Assembly (NCBI GenBank): GCA_020440825.1
Contig: JAGRNJ010000018.1
Span: 1-57,092, forward strand
From: Leptospiraceae bacterium
GTDB lineage: Bacteria; Spirochaetota; Leptospiria; Turneriellales; Turneriellaceae
Length of the DNA stretch: 57,092 nucleotides
Reading direction: 5' to 3'
Notes under the pieces: generated by a model
Databases searched by the model: none
Told to the model about the DNA's origin: nothing
What the model saw: the letters and a program-made list of their open reading frames with translations, nothing else
Shown here: positions 27,088 through 35,990 of the stretch, piece by piece
How the letters are laid out: each line of letters starts with the position of its first letter
How positions within the stretch are numbered: position 1 is the first letter of the stretch
Made by a program: the position numbers and the translations under genes

Positions 27088-27795
27088 CTATTTGCCTGAC
27101 TTTTTCTTTGGTGAGGCCTTTTTCTCTGGTTTCTTTTCAGGTGCCTGAATTTGCGAGAAATCTGTCAGCATTTTATCTGCAATCCCATATTTGACTGCTT
27201 CTTCACCATTGAGATAATAATCGCGATCGGTGTCTTTCTCAATTTTCTCTATACTGTGTCCGGTTGCTTCTGCAAGTATTCTGTTCATTTCATTTCGTGT
27301 TTTTTTAATTTCTGTCGCATGAATCTTGATATCAATAGCAGGTGCAACAATTTGTCCACTGATCAATGGCTGGTGTATCATCACTTTTGCATGCGGGAAC
27401 ACATACCGGTGTCCTTTTTCACCGGCACATAGCAAGATAGCCCCCATTGAAGCGGCCATGCCCATAGTAATTGTATAAACAGGAGAGGTAATCATCTTCA
27501 TGACATCATACACGGCCATACCTGAGGTGATCACCCCACCCGGGGAGTTGATAAAAAAATAAATTGGCTTACCCGGATCTGAATTTTCCAGAAACATCAA
27601 TTGTGCAACAATTGCCTCGGCAGTTTTATCAGAAACTGCTCCCCATAAGAATATCTGCCGTCTATTGAGAAACTGTTCACCGATTCTTTCTCGAATTGCC
27701 GGCACACCCTCTTTTTTATCAGAGGTTTTTTTTGGCTCGGCTTCTTCGTCGGGATCTTCATCGAGCAAGAATGGATTCTTTAGATCTTGGTTCAT
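27088..27795 (-). CDS. clpP: ATP-dependent Clp protease proteolytic subunit
   Basis: With the ATG at 27795 the protein has 235 residues; a TTG at 27828 would add 11. It is a complete Clp[16 protein letters not shown], the oxyanion region [14 protein letters not shown], catalytic Ser116 in MAASMGA, His141 in MIHQP and Asp192 in DTDRDYYLN. It is longer than E. coli ClpP because of an N-terminal acidic/Lys extension of about 30 residues and a Lys/Pro-rich tail of about 25. Spirochaetes often have two ClpP genes; the partner unfoldase is not in the window. The cyclase follows 3 bp downstream. Confidence 0.92.
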   Translation of the reverse strand: MNQDLKNPFLLDEDPDEEAEPKKTSDKKEGVPAIRERIGEQFLNRRQIFLWGAVSDKTAEAIVAQLMFLENSDPGKPIYFFINSPGGVITSGMAVYDVMKMITSPVYTITMGMAASMGAILLCAGEKGHRYVFPHAKVMIHQPLISGQIVAPAIDIKIHATEIKKTRNEMNRILAEATGHSIEKIEKDTDRDYYLNGEEAVKYGIADKMLTDFSQIQAPEKKPEKKASPKKKSGK

Positions 27796-27828
27796 CCGCC
27801 AATCTCGGCCACCATAATTGATCGTCAA

Positions 27829-27848
27829 CCCTATTCCGATTAATAGGG
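27829..27848 (-). promoter_or_regulatory. Perfect 7-bp hairpin at the 5' end of clpP
   Basis: CCCTATT and AATAGGG pair around a 6-base loop and end directly at the possible TTG start (27828). If translation starts at 27795, the hairpin lies in the leader 33 bases upstream. It could mask the ribosome-binding region or act as an operator for a stress regulator. This is seen as symmetry only. Confidence 0.35.
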
Positions 27849-27872
27849 AATGAGCAGTTCTAGTTCTTTCAT

Positions 27873-27900
27873 AAAACCGACAAATAAAGTGGTCGATTTT
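27873..27900 (-). terminator. Putative terminator after murA, upstream of clpP
   Basis: Read on the minus strand, AAAATCGAC pairs with GTCGGTTTT (one wobble pair) around a 10-base loop, about 50 bases after the murA stop. The T-run is short (TTTTATG), so this is a moderate candidate. If real, it separates dapA-dapB-murA from clpP-cyclase. Confidence 0.5.
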
Positions 27901-27949
27901 GTGAATCGTTTACTGCTGGTGAAAGGTTAAAGTCAGGTTAATTGAGACT

Positions 27950-29260
27950 TCAGGAAACTCTGGAGATTTTGGCACCCAAAGCGCGAAGTCTCTGGTCAAT
28001 ATTCTCGTAACCCCGGTCTATTTGAATAATATTCTGAATCGTTGACCTGCCCTCAGCAGCCAGAGCAGCAATAACCAGAGCCATACCTGCACGAATATCG
28101 GGTGAGGTCATAGAAGAGCCAAAGAGTTTTGAAGGTCCCATGATTACTGCCCGATGCGGATCGCATAATACGATTTTGGCGCCCATCCCAATCAGTTTAT
28201 CTGTGAAATACAACCGGCTTTCAAACATTTTTTCGTGAATTAGAACATTACCGCTGCACTGGGTTGCCGTTACCAGAGCAATGGATATCAAATCGGCCGG
28301 AAACATTGGCCAGGGCGCATCATCAATCTTCGGAATTTCACCATGTACATCAGTTTGAATTTCCAGCTTTTGTTTCGGTGCTATTCTCAGATTTGTGCGA
28401 TTATTTTCTGCAACAAATTCGCATTCAATACCCAGGCGCTGCATAACTGCAAGAATCATTCGTAAGTCGCGCGGCAGTATTTTCTCAATCGTCATGTCTC
28501 CGCCCGTTAATGCTGCCATAGAAATAAAACTGCCAATCTCAAGATAATCAGGTCCCACGAAGTGCTTGGCTGGCTGCAGATTTTCACAGGCTTCTACACC
28601 GACAATTTTCAGAACATTACTGCCTATGCCTTCAATTTGTACACCTTGGGCCTGTAAAAATCGGCATAAACCTTGAACATGCGGCTCAGAAGCAGCATTT
28701 TCGATTACGGTTTCACCTTTTGCGATGGCAGCTGCCATAACAGCATTTTCAGTACCTGTTACCGAAGCTTCATCCAGTAAGATATCTGTTCCGATAAATT
28801 CATCACAGGTGAGAAGGTAGCCGTCATGAAAAATTTCAATATTTGCGCCAAGCGCCTTGAGAGCGAGAAGATGGGTATCTATACGACGTCTGCCAATTTT
28901 ATCACCGCCCGGTCTTGGCATAAACACCTTCCCGGTTCTTGCCAGAACCGGCGCCATCAATGTAATCGAACCTCTAAGCGGAGTGATCAGTTCAGCAGGC
29001 AAATCACCACTTTTCACAAGATCTGCATGAACTTTAACGTTATGTTTATCATTTTCGATTGTGTTGGTTTCGACACCAAGATAGTCCATTACTTTGATAA
29101 GATTGCGTATATCTTCAATGAGTGGTAAATTGTGCACCTCAACCCCATGAGGGTTTAACAGAGAAGCGCAAAGAACTGGCAACGCCTCATTTTTATTTCC
29201 CTGCGGCAATATGTTGCCATTGAGCGGATGACCACCTTCAATAATAAATTCTTCGTTCAT
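27950..29260 (-). CDS. murA: UDP-N-acetylglucosamine 1-carboxyvinyltransferase, Cys-to-Asp type
   Basis: The 436-residue enzyme adds enolpyruvate from PEP to UDP-GlcNAc, the first committed step of peptidoglycan synthesis. EPT-family features are [11 protein letters not shown] (Lys-Asn near residues 23-24), [16 protein letters not shown], and a full twofold repeat of the fold through LIGMGAKI to the [14 protein letters not shown] tail. The catalytic loop reads [13 protein letters not shown], with Asp120 where most enzymes have Cys. Asp at this place is known in Mycobacterium, Chlamydia and Borrelia and confers fosfomycin insensitivity. It overlaps dapB by 4 bp, linking two peptidoglycan precursor branches. 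Confidence 0.95.
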   Translation of the reverse strand: MNEEFIIEGGHPLNGNILPQGNKNEALPVLCASLLNPHGVEVHNLPLIEDIRNLIKVMDYLGVETNTIENDKHNVKVHADLVKSGDLPAELITPLRGSITLMAPVLARTGKVFMPRPGGDKIGRRRIDTHLLALKALGANIEIFHDGYLLTCDEFIGTDILLDEASVTGTENAVMAAAIAKGETVIENAASEPHVQGLCRFLQAQGVQIEGIGSNVLKIVGVEACENLQPAKHFVGPDYLEIGSFISMAALTGGDMTIEKILPRDLRMILAVMQRLGIECEFVAENNRTNLRIAPKQKLEIQTDVHGEIPKIDDAPWPMFPADLISIALVTATQCSGNVLIHEKMFESRLYFTDKLIGMGAKIVLCDPHRAVIMGPSKLFGSSMTSPDIRAGMALVIAALAAEGRSTIQNIIQIDRGYENIDQRLRALGAKISRVS

Positions 29261-30063
29261 AAACTTAATACATCTTGCATTGTGTAAGAGCCGGGCTCAC
29301 GATTGGTAAGCCAGCTGGCAGCATCCAGTGCACCGCGAGCAAAGATATCCCGGGATGTTGCAGTATGTCGTATTTCTATTCTTTCGCCTTCGCCAAAAAA
29401 ATAGACAGTATGGTCACCGACAACATCTCCGCCACGCAATGCAAAGCTGCCGATCTGGTTGCGAGGTCTTTCGCCGACAATCCCTTCCCTTGCATGAACC
29501 AGATTTTCATTTGTCATGTTTGTTTTATTCAGTAATATTTTTTCTAACGATCGCGAAGTTCCCGACGGAGCATCTTTTTTGTGTTTATGATGTACTTCCA
29601 TAATTTCAATATCAAAATCGCGACCGGCTAATGATGCTGCGGCTTTTTCTGCAAGTGAGAATAACAGGTTGACCCCGACTGACATATTAAACGAAATCAG
29701 AAGTGGAATCTTAGAAGATACAGATTGCAGTTTTTCTAATTCATTTGACACCCATCCGGTAGTACCAACAACCAGAGGTTTGCCCAGCTGTTCACATTTC
29801 ATAGCGGTGATCAAGGTAGAGGCCGGTACAGAAAAATCAATCGCAGCGTCAAAAAGAGAATCGGCATTTTCAAGCATTGACCAGGACGCAATCTCGGTTT
29901 TAACATGTTTGATACCGGTCAGTTCTGCATAGCTTTGCCCTATCTGTTCATGAGCATCTCTTTCAATAGTTGCTGTAACCGAAAAATTACTGTTCCCGTC
30001 AGCTAATCTTGCTATAGCCTGCCCCATGCGGCCTAAGGCCCCGACCAGAGCAATCCGTATCAA
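29257..30063 (-). CDS. dapB: 4-Hydroxy-tetrahydrodipicolinate reductase
   Basis: The 268-residue enzyme reduces 4-hydroxy-tetrahydrodipicolinate in lysine/diaminopimelate synthesis. The N-terminal nucleotide motif is [20 protein letters not shown] is present, and the catalytic signature [15 protein letters not shown] carries the His pair and Lys. The substrate-domain segment [12 protein letters not shown] is intact. It overlaps dapA and murA by 4 bp on each side, so the three are translationally coupled. Confidence 0.96.
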   Translation of the reverse strand: MIRIALVGALGRMGQAIARLADGNSNFSVTATIERDAHEQIGQSYAELTGIKHVKTEIASWSMLENADSLFDAAIDFSVPASTLITAMKCEQLGKPLVVGTTGWVSNELEKLQSVSSKIPLLISFNMSVGVNLLFSLAEKAAASLAGRDFDIEIMEVHHKHKKDAPSGTSRSLEKILLNKTNMTNENLVHAREGIVGERPRNQIGSFALRGGDVVGDHTVYFFGEGERIEIRHTATSRDIFARGALDAASWLTNREPGSYTMQDVLSL

Positions 30064-30965
30064 GGTTTTTCTCCCAGAACTTTCTGTATTTCTTCAAGCT
30101 TTGATTTTAAACCGGATCTTAAACTTTCACTGATTGGCGTCATAGGTAACCTGAGTTCATTCTTGCACAGCCCCAACAGGGAAGCAGCATATTTAACCGG
30201 AATAGGATTGGTTTCAACAAACATTTCATTGCAAAAAGGAAACAGTGTTTGAAAGATTTTTTTTGCGCCTGCAAAATCACTATTAAAAAACTTGCGGGTA
30301 ATTTCTCCCGTTGATCTCGGGAAAATATTCGAAACTACAGAAATAACCCCTCGTCCACCGGTGGCCAGAAGGGGAAGAGTCAGGTTGTCATCGCCAGATA
30401 AAACAAAAAAATCTTCGGGGGTTTCAAGAATCACCTGGCTCATAAAATTCAAATCACCAGTTGCTTCTTTGATACCCGCAATATTCGGATGCTTTGACAA
30501 TTCTTTGATTGTGTTCAGCGACAGGGTTACATTTGTTCTGCCGGGTATATTATAAAGCACCAGGGGTATAGTAGAAGCCTCTGCAATCGCGAGAAAATGT
30601 GCCACTAAACCCGATTGGGTTGGCTTATTATAATACGGGTTAACCAGTAATGCATAATCTGCCCCGTCTTGTGCTGCAGCTTTGGTCAAGTCAATCGCTT
30701 CCCGCGTCGAATTAGAACCTGTTCCCGCTATAACAACAATGTCATTTCGAATTGACTTTGACCATTCAACTACACGAGCAATGACTTCGCGATGTTCTTT
30801 GTGATCTAATGTAGGGCTCTCACCAGTTGTACCGCATGGCACCAGACCCTCTATCCCGGCATTTACCTGGTATGCTATCAGGTTCTTCAATGCCACGTAG
30901 TCGACTTCTTCACCACCGGTTGTGAAGGGCGTCAATAGTGCCGTGTATGTACCCTTTAACGTCAT
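30060..30965 (-). CDS. dapA: 4-Hydroxy-tetrahydrodipicolinate synthase
   Basis: The 301-residue TIM-barrel aldolase condenses pyruvate and aspartate semialdehyde, the first step of the diaminopimelate branch. Motifs: PCGTTGESPTLDHKEH, the catalytic Tyr in VLYNIPGRTNV, the Schiff-base Lys in GIKEATGDL, and PYYNKPTQSGL. It is the first gene of the dapA-dapB-murA unit, whose promoter should lie in the 130-bp divergent gap to the ankyrin gene at 31098. Confidence 0.96.
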   Translation of the reverse strand: MTLKGTYTALLTPFTTGGEEVDYVALKNLIAYQVNAGIEGLVPCGTTGESPTLDHKEHREVIARVVEWSKSIRNDIVVIAGTGSNSTREAIDLTKAAAQDGADYALLVNPYYNKPTQSGLVAHFLAIAEASTIPLVLYNIPGRTNVTLSLNTIKELSKHPNIAGIKEATGDLNFMSQVILETPEDFFVLSGDDNLTLPLLATGGRGVISVVSNIFPRSTGEITRKFFNSDFAGAKKIFQTLFPFCNEMFVETNPIPVKYAASLLGLCKNELRLPMTPISESLRSGLKSKLEEIQKVLGEKP

Positions 30966-31097
30966 TATTCATGCTTTTTGAGCGAAACAACCTGTCGAGA
31001 ACAAACAGAACCCGGTTAATTTTATTTTTTATGAACTTTAAATTTGACTTCAGCGTCAAAAAGAACAATAAAACCGAAACAAAGGAAACTAATATCT

Positions 31098-32417
31098 ATG
31101 AAAAGAATTCTGGCAATCGCGACTATAAAACCAGTTCTAATTGTACTTACAATCGCTGGTATGCAATTGCTTGCCTCGTCAGATGGCAAAAAGCTTAACG
31201 ATCTCATTTGTGAAAAAAATACAGCAAATTTCAAAAAACTCAACCTTTCAAAATCTGCAATCAATAAAATTTATAGTCTTGATAAATCAAAATTTTCACT
31301 GCTCGAACTCGCCAATTATTGCTATGGGGGCGCTCCTGATATAGCAGATTACCTGATCGAAAGAGGAGCAAATGTGAATCTCTCGGGTGGTGAAGATTAC
31401 AATCCTTTGATGTGGGCAATCCGCAGCATGAATAAGGTCACAGATGAAGATCCATTTCGCAGAGTCGTTTTTCGTATGATTGAAAAAGGAGCCAATATCA
31501 ATCATATTGCTAAGATTACGGGCAGAACCCCGCTGATGCTCGCGGCCGGAAAGGGAGATTTCGACCTGGTAAAACTGATGCTAAAAAAAGGAGCTGATAA
31601 AAATGTAAAAGCAAACCCGGGTTGGGATGAAGGCACTGCAGCAGATTATGCACGCCAGGGAGGGCATGTCGAACTTGCGTTATTAATTGAGGGAAAAGAT
31701 CCCGCCGAGTACCGCAAAACACTACATTATGCTGTCATTCATTCTGACTTAGCATCCGTAAAAGAACACATTCAAAAAGGCAGCAATCTCAATGAAGCAG
31801 AGACGATCTCTCTATACACCCCGTTGCATTATTCCGCCCAACACAATAGAATCGAGGCAACGAAGCTGTTATTGAATGCAGGTGCAAACCCGAATCTTTT
31901 GAGCCATGCTGGAACCACCCCCTTGCGAGAGGCCATTGTTAATTACTATACAAAACTGGCATTGACGTTGGTTGAAAACGGAGCAAGAGGTGACAACAAA
32001 CAAACAAAAGGTTGCGGATCAAATATGACAGAATTTGGCTGGGCAATCTCATACAACGGATCAGAAATTGCCTACCGGATGCTCGACCTGAATCGTGTTG
32101 ATGTTAATAAAGTAAATGTCTTCAGTACACTAACCGGTTATCATAAAACGGATCTTAAACATGCTCAAAATTTTGTCAGTCGGGGAATACTGCCTACGGA
32201 AGATGATGTAGCTGTTCTTAAAGGTCAAAACTATGCAGGCCATCGTTTAGAACTGATTCGCTACTACGAAAGTATTCTGAGAGACAAAAATTTAATGAAA
32301 ATACCGGTAATCGGCACTATTCAACCCAAATTAATGACCAAACAGGAAAAAGAGTCTTTAAAATCATCCATTAAACCCAATCAAGCACGGCAGGTGGCCC
32401 TGGACACGGTTCCCTGA
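31098..32417 (+). CDS. Exported ankyrin-repeat protein
   Basis: The ATG at 31098 is chosen because AAGGAAAC lies about 10 bases upstream and the signal peptide starts there (MKRILAIATIKPVLIVLTIAGMQLLAS); an in-frame TTG at 31044 adds only basic hydrophilic residues. The 439-residue product has about six ankyrin repeats between residues 70 and 310, with typical TPLM/TPLHYSAQHNR and GANPN turns. Ankyrin repeats bind proteins, so the mature form is probably a periplasmic or surface adaptor. Its partner is unknown. Two short hairpins follow the gene. Confidence 0.85.
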   Translation: MKRILAIATIKPVLIVLTIAGMQLLASSDGKKLNDLICEKNTANFKKLNLSKSAINKIYSLDKSKFSLLELANYCYGGAPDIADYLIERGANVNLSGGEDYNPLMWAIRSMNKVTDEDPFRRVVFRMIEKGANINHIAKITGRTPLMLAAGKGDFDLVKLMLKKGADKNVKANPGWDEGTAADYARQGGHVELALLIEGKDPAEYRKTLHYAVIHSDLASVKEHIQKGSNLNEAETISLYTPLHYSAQHNRIEATKLLLNAGANPNLLSHAGTTPLREAIVNYYTKLALTLVENGARGDNKQTKGCGSNMTEFGWAISYNGSEIAYRMLDLNRVDVNKVNVFSTLTGYHKTDLKHAQNFVSRGILPTEDDVAVLKGQNYAGHRLELIRYYESILRDKNLMKIPVIGTIQPKLMTKQEKESLKSSIKPNQARQVALDTVP

Positions 32418-32426
32418 AAATCAGGG
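32412..32426 (+). other. Short hairpin spanning the ankyrin gene stop codon
   Basis: CCCTGA and TCAGGG pair around three A bases, with the stop TGA inside the left arm. It may protect the 3' end of the message. The loop is only 3 bases and no T-run follows, so it is not itself a terminator. Confidence 0.3.
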
Positions 32427-32451
32427 TTCGACCTGCTGCTCTAATAGAATT

Positions 32452-32476
32452 TGCCGAATAGAGTTCGGTATTTTAT
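32452..32476 (+). terminator. Putative terminator after the ankyrin gene
   Basis: TGCCGAA pairs with TTCGGTA (one wobble) around TAGAG and is followed by TTTTATT. It lies 35 bases after the stop and 58 before the next start, in the expected place. Stem strength is moderate. Confidence 0.5.
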
Positions 32477-32533
32477 TGACCCGGGAATACCCAGTTGAGC
32501 TTTACAAATCGCAGTTTATATTTCTCATGACAC

Positions 32534-33217
32534 ATGCAGAAGATCAGAATCAAAGATCGTGAGATCGAAGCTCATTATTTTCAAGGGGGCGATGGCCCGA
32601 AGCCTGGGATTATTTTCCTGCATGACCTGACCGGTATTCAGGCATCGACTCTGAACACAGCAGAGATTATTGCAAAAAACGGATATCATGTTTTGGTTCC
32701 CGACCTCTTCGGTGAACTGGGCATGCCACAGTACTGTTTAAGAATTCTGTTCGATAAGATTGCGCTTACCAATGAAGAGGGAAATGTAGGCCTCGAAGAA
32801 ATACAAGATCTGATTGATGCCTTTAAGTCATTTCCAGAGGTAATCTCAGATCGCCTGGGTTTTGTCGGCCAGTGTTTGACCGGGGGCTATGTATTGCATG
32901 CTGCATTGCGCTCTGAAATTAAAGCACCAATACTTTTTCATCATAGTCTGGGGTTGACAGGCAGCGGATTTCCCGATTCCTGTGCTGGTCGGTTAAAAAA
33001 TACCGTTCAAGCCCACTTCTCAAATTTTGATCTTTTGTGCCCACCCTGGCGCGCAAACGCGCTGGAAAAACAGCTTGGCTCAAGACTGAAACGATATGAC
33101 TATAATTTACCTCATGCCATTCCACATTTATTTCAATTGAATGATGAAGGGCGCAGAGCCTTTGACAATATGATGGGTTTTTTCAAGGAACATTTGCGGG
33201 AATCACCCCAAGCATAA
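32534..33217 (+). CDS. Dienelactone hydrolase family protein
   Basis: The 227-residue alpha/beta hydrolase belongs to the dienelactone hydrolase family. The nucleophile elbow is GQCLTGGY, with Cys in place of Ser as usual for the family, and the late His is in HAIPHLFQ. FSNFD could supply the Asp. The N-terminal strand GIIFLHDLTGIQAS matches the oxyanion segment. Substrates in the family range from dienelactones to small esters; none can be chosen here. One base separates its stop from the GST gene's start, so the two are co-transcribed and may share a detoxification role. Confidence 0.85.
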   Translation: MQKIRIKDREIEAHYFQGGDGPKPGIIFLHDLTGIQASTLNTAEIIAKNGYHVLVPDLFGELGMPQYCLRILFDKIALTNEEGNVGLEEIQDLIDAFKSFPEVISDRLGFVGQCLTGGYVLHAALRSEIKAPILFHHSLGLTGSGFPDSCAGRLKNTVQAHFSNFDLLCPPWRANALEKQLGSRLKRYDYNLPHAIPHLFQLNDEGRRAFDNMMGFFKEHLRESPQA

Positions 33218-33218
33218 T

Positions 33219-33905
33219 ATGAAAGAAATCAAACTGTATGGATCACCAATAAGCAACTACTTTAACAAAGTTAAACTTGCATTAAATCTAAAAAAACTGA
33301 ATTTTACTATAGTTCGGTTTGCCCCCTCTGAAAATGATGCAGAATATCTGCAAAAAAACCCAATGGGATTCATACCGACAATTGAAGTCGATGGCAAATT
33401 TATTGCAGAGTCCCAGCCGATTCTCGAGTTTCTGGAAGTATATTTTCCAGAGGCCCCTCGTTTAATGCCTGAAGATCCATTTGAAGCCGCGAGAATACGG
33501 CAAATCATCAACTATATTGAAGTTTATCTCGATCAGAATGGTCGCAGAATTGCGCGCTATTTTTTTGAAGGCAAAAAACCTGATAAAGGGGTAATCAAAG
33601 AAGTAGAACCCGTACTAAAGCGAACCCGAAGAGCTCTTGAAATCGCCTGCCGTTTTAATCCTTATATTGCAGGTACAAATGTCAGCATGGCAGATTGCTC
33701 TGCATATCCGTCTTTTCATGCTTTTGACAGACTGCTTGCTAGAGTATTTGGGCCGCAACACCCTCTATTCGAGATGCCGCAATTTGAAAACTATTTAAGC
33801 TTCTTGGATAATCAGGAAATTTTTAAAGAAATAGAAGATACACGTCTCAAGACTAAAAAACTGCTCGAACGCGCAAACTTGATCGCAAAAAAGCGGCCCG
33901 TGTAG
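33219..33905 (+). CDS. Glutathione S-transferase family protein
   Basis: The 228-residue protein has the GST layout: a thioredoxin-like N-terminal domain (LYGSPISNYFNKVKLAL, cis-Pro segment MGFIPTIEVDG, and the glutathione-gamma-glutamyl motif ESQPILEFLE) and an all-helical C-terminal domain with MADCSAYPSF, the N-capping/hydrophobic-staple region. It follows the dienelactone hydrolase by one base. Whether the organism makes glutathione is not shown here; thiol substrate and function stay open. The stop codon lies in the loop of a strong hairpin. Confidence 0.9.
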   Translation: MKEIKLYGSPISNYFNKVKLALNLKKLNFTIVRFAPSENDAEYLQKNPMGFIPTIEVDGKFIAESQPILEFLEVYFPEAPRLMPEDPFEAARIRQIINYIEVYLDQNGRRIARYFFEGKKPDKGVIKEVEPVLKRTRRALEIACRFNPYIAGTNVSMADCSAYPSFHAFDRLLARVFGPQHPLFEMPQFENYLSFLDNQEIFKEIEDTRLKTKKLLERANLIAKKRPV

Positions 33906-33920
33906 GCCGCTCATTCTTTT
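33892..33920 (+). terminator. Strong, probably bidirectional terminator at the GST stop codon
   Basis: AGCGGCC pairs perfectly with GGCCGCT around a 6-base loop that holds the TAG stop. The right side continues to CATTCTTTT. On the other strand the arm is followed by a run of six T (33886-33891 are A on plus), so it can also end minus-strand transcription of the convergent outer-membrane gene at 34067. Confidence 0.8.
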
Positions 33921-33963
33921 ATAGCACATACAGAAAGTTGCAGAGAGAATTATCTATAAGATA

Positions 33964-33981
33964 GATTGCATTTCTGCAATC
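33964..33981. repeat. Perfect inverted repeat in the convergent gap
   Basis: GATTGCA and TGCAATC flank TTTC, between the GST terminator and the end of the outer-membrane gene. AGAGAG and CTCTCT lie further out on either side. It is likely a 3' stabilising hairpin of the minus-strand mRNA; no clear T-run. Confidence 0.35.
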
Positions 33982-34066
33982 AGAACTCTCTACTCAAAGT
34001 GCCACAGAGATATCAATATGGCCGCACAAACTTTTGCGACCATATCATTATCGGTCTTTCTAGATT

Positions 34067-34918
34067 CTACAATAAACCAAAGCTGTATGAAACGCCCAGG
34101 TTAAATCGCAGTATTGTACCTTTACCGGCTACACTATTGATAGGCACCAGGAATCGAATATCTGGGACAAAGTTAATCGTATTAAAGCCATTGCCCATTG
34201 CAATTCTAAAGCCGGTACCGACTTGTATATACAGCTGAGAAGCAACATCTTCCAAAGGAGTATAACGACGTACTGCACCACCTGCAAGATTCTGTGCATC
34301 TGTTGGGTTTGCTGCTAAACCGGTTACAGTGTTGTCAAACCAACTCATATAACCATTAGCGAATGATGCGAAATTAAGGCCACCCCCGACCCACCACCAG
34401 CGGGCAAACCAGAGATAGTATTTACCAATGGCATCTACACCAATATAATTCAAATTACCTGTACCAGTAAATGATGTACCGCGAAGGTCTGTATAGGTCT
34501 TAATTGGAGCGCTCATATAGCCAATCCCCATTTCAAGTCCCCAGATAGTATTGTAAACTTCACCAAATAGCCAGAGACAGCTGATACCGCCATCTGCAGG
34601 AACAAAATGATAATCCATCGATGCACGTGCACCAATCGATAACCAGGTCAGCAATGACTCTTTTACCAGAACTCTCTCTGGTACGGTAACAGTTGTAGTC
34701 TGTTCTGGAACAGAACGAACTGTACTGGTTCCCTGTCGGGTAGTGATGGTCTTAATTTTGGGAACATCAATTTCTTCCTGTTTCTTTGCTTCTGCCTCTG
34801 CGGCAGCAGCTTTTGCAGCTTCTGCTTCAGCATCTGCGTCTTGTGAAAACACAGGAGCAGAAACCATGACAAAAGCCAGCAGCAGCCAGAATTTTAATAT
34901 GTGCTTGATTGCGGTCAT
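34067..34918 (-). CDS. Outer-membrane beta-barrel protein with Ala-rich N-terminal segment
   Basis: The start at 34918 is chosen for its ribosome-binding site (GAGAGG, 8 bases upstream) and because the signal peptide begins there (MTAIKHILKFWLLLAF...VFSQ). The 283-residue product has an Ala/Glu-rich helical stretch (about 27-50), a Thr/Val-rich segment with KTITTRQGTS, then about 200 residues with alternating aromatic strands and a C-terminus SYSFGLL, as in 8- to 10-strand barrels. No porin family is recognised. The Ala-rich helix may reach the peptidoglycan, by analogy with other barrels; this is inference. Confidence 0.7.
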   Translation of the reverse strand: MTAIKHILKFWLLLAFVMVSAPVFSQDADAEAEAAKAAAAEAEAKKQEEIDVPKIKTITTRQGTSTVRSVPEQTTTVTVPERVLVKESLLTWLSIGARASMDYHFVPADGGISCLWLFGEVYNTIWGLEMGIGYMSAPIKTYTDLRGTSFTGTGNLNYIGVDAIGKYYLWFARWWWVGGGLNFASFANGYMSWFDNTVTGLAANPTDAQNLAGGAVRRYTPLEDVASQLYIQVGTGFRIAMGNGFNTINFVPDIRFLVPINSVAGKGTILRFNLGVSYSFGLL

Positions 34919-35069
34919 TGTAACCTCTCTAAATTTCATTTTTCTAACAGTGATACGTCGAGCAACTGTTTTGACCCCTTCGAGAGGCCCATGGTATAGC
35001 ATTCTCAACTTGCAACGTGGTGTCAACTCTATTGTCGGGACTTTTCTTCGAAATAAAAATAAATTTATT

Positions 35070-35990
35070 TCATGTCTCTGGCACCTGCAGCAAAGTTGCG
35101 GGAAGATTTTTGACAGGATCCAGAACCCCTCGAATTAGATTCAACCGTGATAACTCTCCCTTAGACCGAAATTCGCCATGATTGAACTCTTTATAAAGTT
35201 CAAAGAAAATACTGTAATAATCCCGGGTTTTCAGTCTCGAAGAACATTCAAGTACATTGGTTTGAATTTTCCTGTACCAGGACAAAAGAACTTGCAATTT
35301 TTCAGCGCCGTCCGGCAGAATTTTGCCATGAGTCGGCAATATGAACAGTTTTTTTCCTGTTTTCTTCTCTAAATCTATGAGAGTTTGCAATGAATCAATA
35401 AAATCAGGAACAGAAGTCTCCATCCAGGCTGCGGGTAAACGGGCTGCGATGTATAAATCTGCACTCAAGACATACATTACGTCTTTATACTCCACTAAAA
35501 AGCCAATCTGGTAAGGGGTATGCCCGGGCAATGCTATTGCTTTGAGCAAAAATTGATCTTGCTCAAAAAAAGAATCTTCGTTATAAGCAATGATCTCGCC
35601 ATCGAAGATCTGCAGACCACCCCAGTAGGCACGTCGGTATCGAGGTACTGTGAATCCTTTGTGAATGATATCAACCAGCTTTTCGGGAGCAAATATTTTG
35701 ACCGCTGGAAATTTTTTCAGCAAAGCAGGCAATCCGCCTATATGGTCTTCATGCTGGTGCGTTAAAATTATTCGATCAATTTTTTGTGAGCCCAGAAGTG
35801 AAAGCAGAGGTTCCGAAACCGGTAATGACCCGGTATCAATCAAGGTACTGCCCAGTCGGTAGACAGACAGGTGACTGGTCATCTTCAATTCAGGAATTTT
35901 CTTATAGAAATTATAACGTGTGAACGGATGGATTTTTTCAACGGAAGTTGTTATCTCAAAAGCTATATCGCTTTCTATTGATTCAGACAT
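35070..35990 (-). CDS. Metallo-beta-lactamase-fold hydrolase
   Basis: The 306-residue protein has the MBL fold signature: TLIDTG early on, the zinc motif THQHEDHIGG (H-x-H-x-D-H), PGHTPYQIGF as the third ligand block, and a later Asp in LSADLY. A final His occurs in PTHGKI. It lacks a signal peptide, so it is cytoplasmic. The superfamily includes glyoxalase II, RNases and lactonases; the C-terminal helices suggest the LACTB2-like subgroup, but this is uncertain. Its start overlaps the end of the lipoprotein gene upstream by 16 bp. Confidence 0.85.
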   Translation of the reverse strand: MSESIESDIAFEITTSVEKIHPFTRYNFYKKIPELKMTSHLSVYRLGSTLIDTGSLPVSEPLLSLLGSQKIDRIILTHQHEDHIGGLPALLKKFPAVKIFAPEKLVDIIHKGFTVPRYRRAYWGGLQIFDGEIIAYNEDSFFEQDQFLLKAIALPGHTPYQIGFLVEYKDVMYVLSADLYIAARLPAAWMETSVPDFIDSLQTLIDLEKKTGKKLFILPTHGKILPDGAEKLQVLLSWYRKIQTNVLECSSRLKTRDYYSIFFELYKEFNHGEFRSKGELSRLNLIRGVLDPVKNLPATLLQVPET

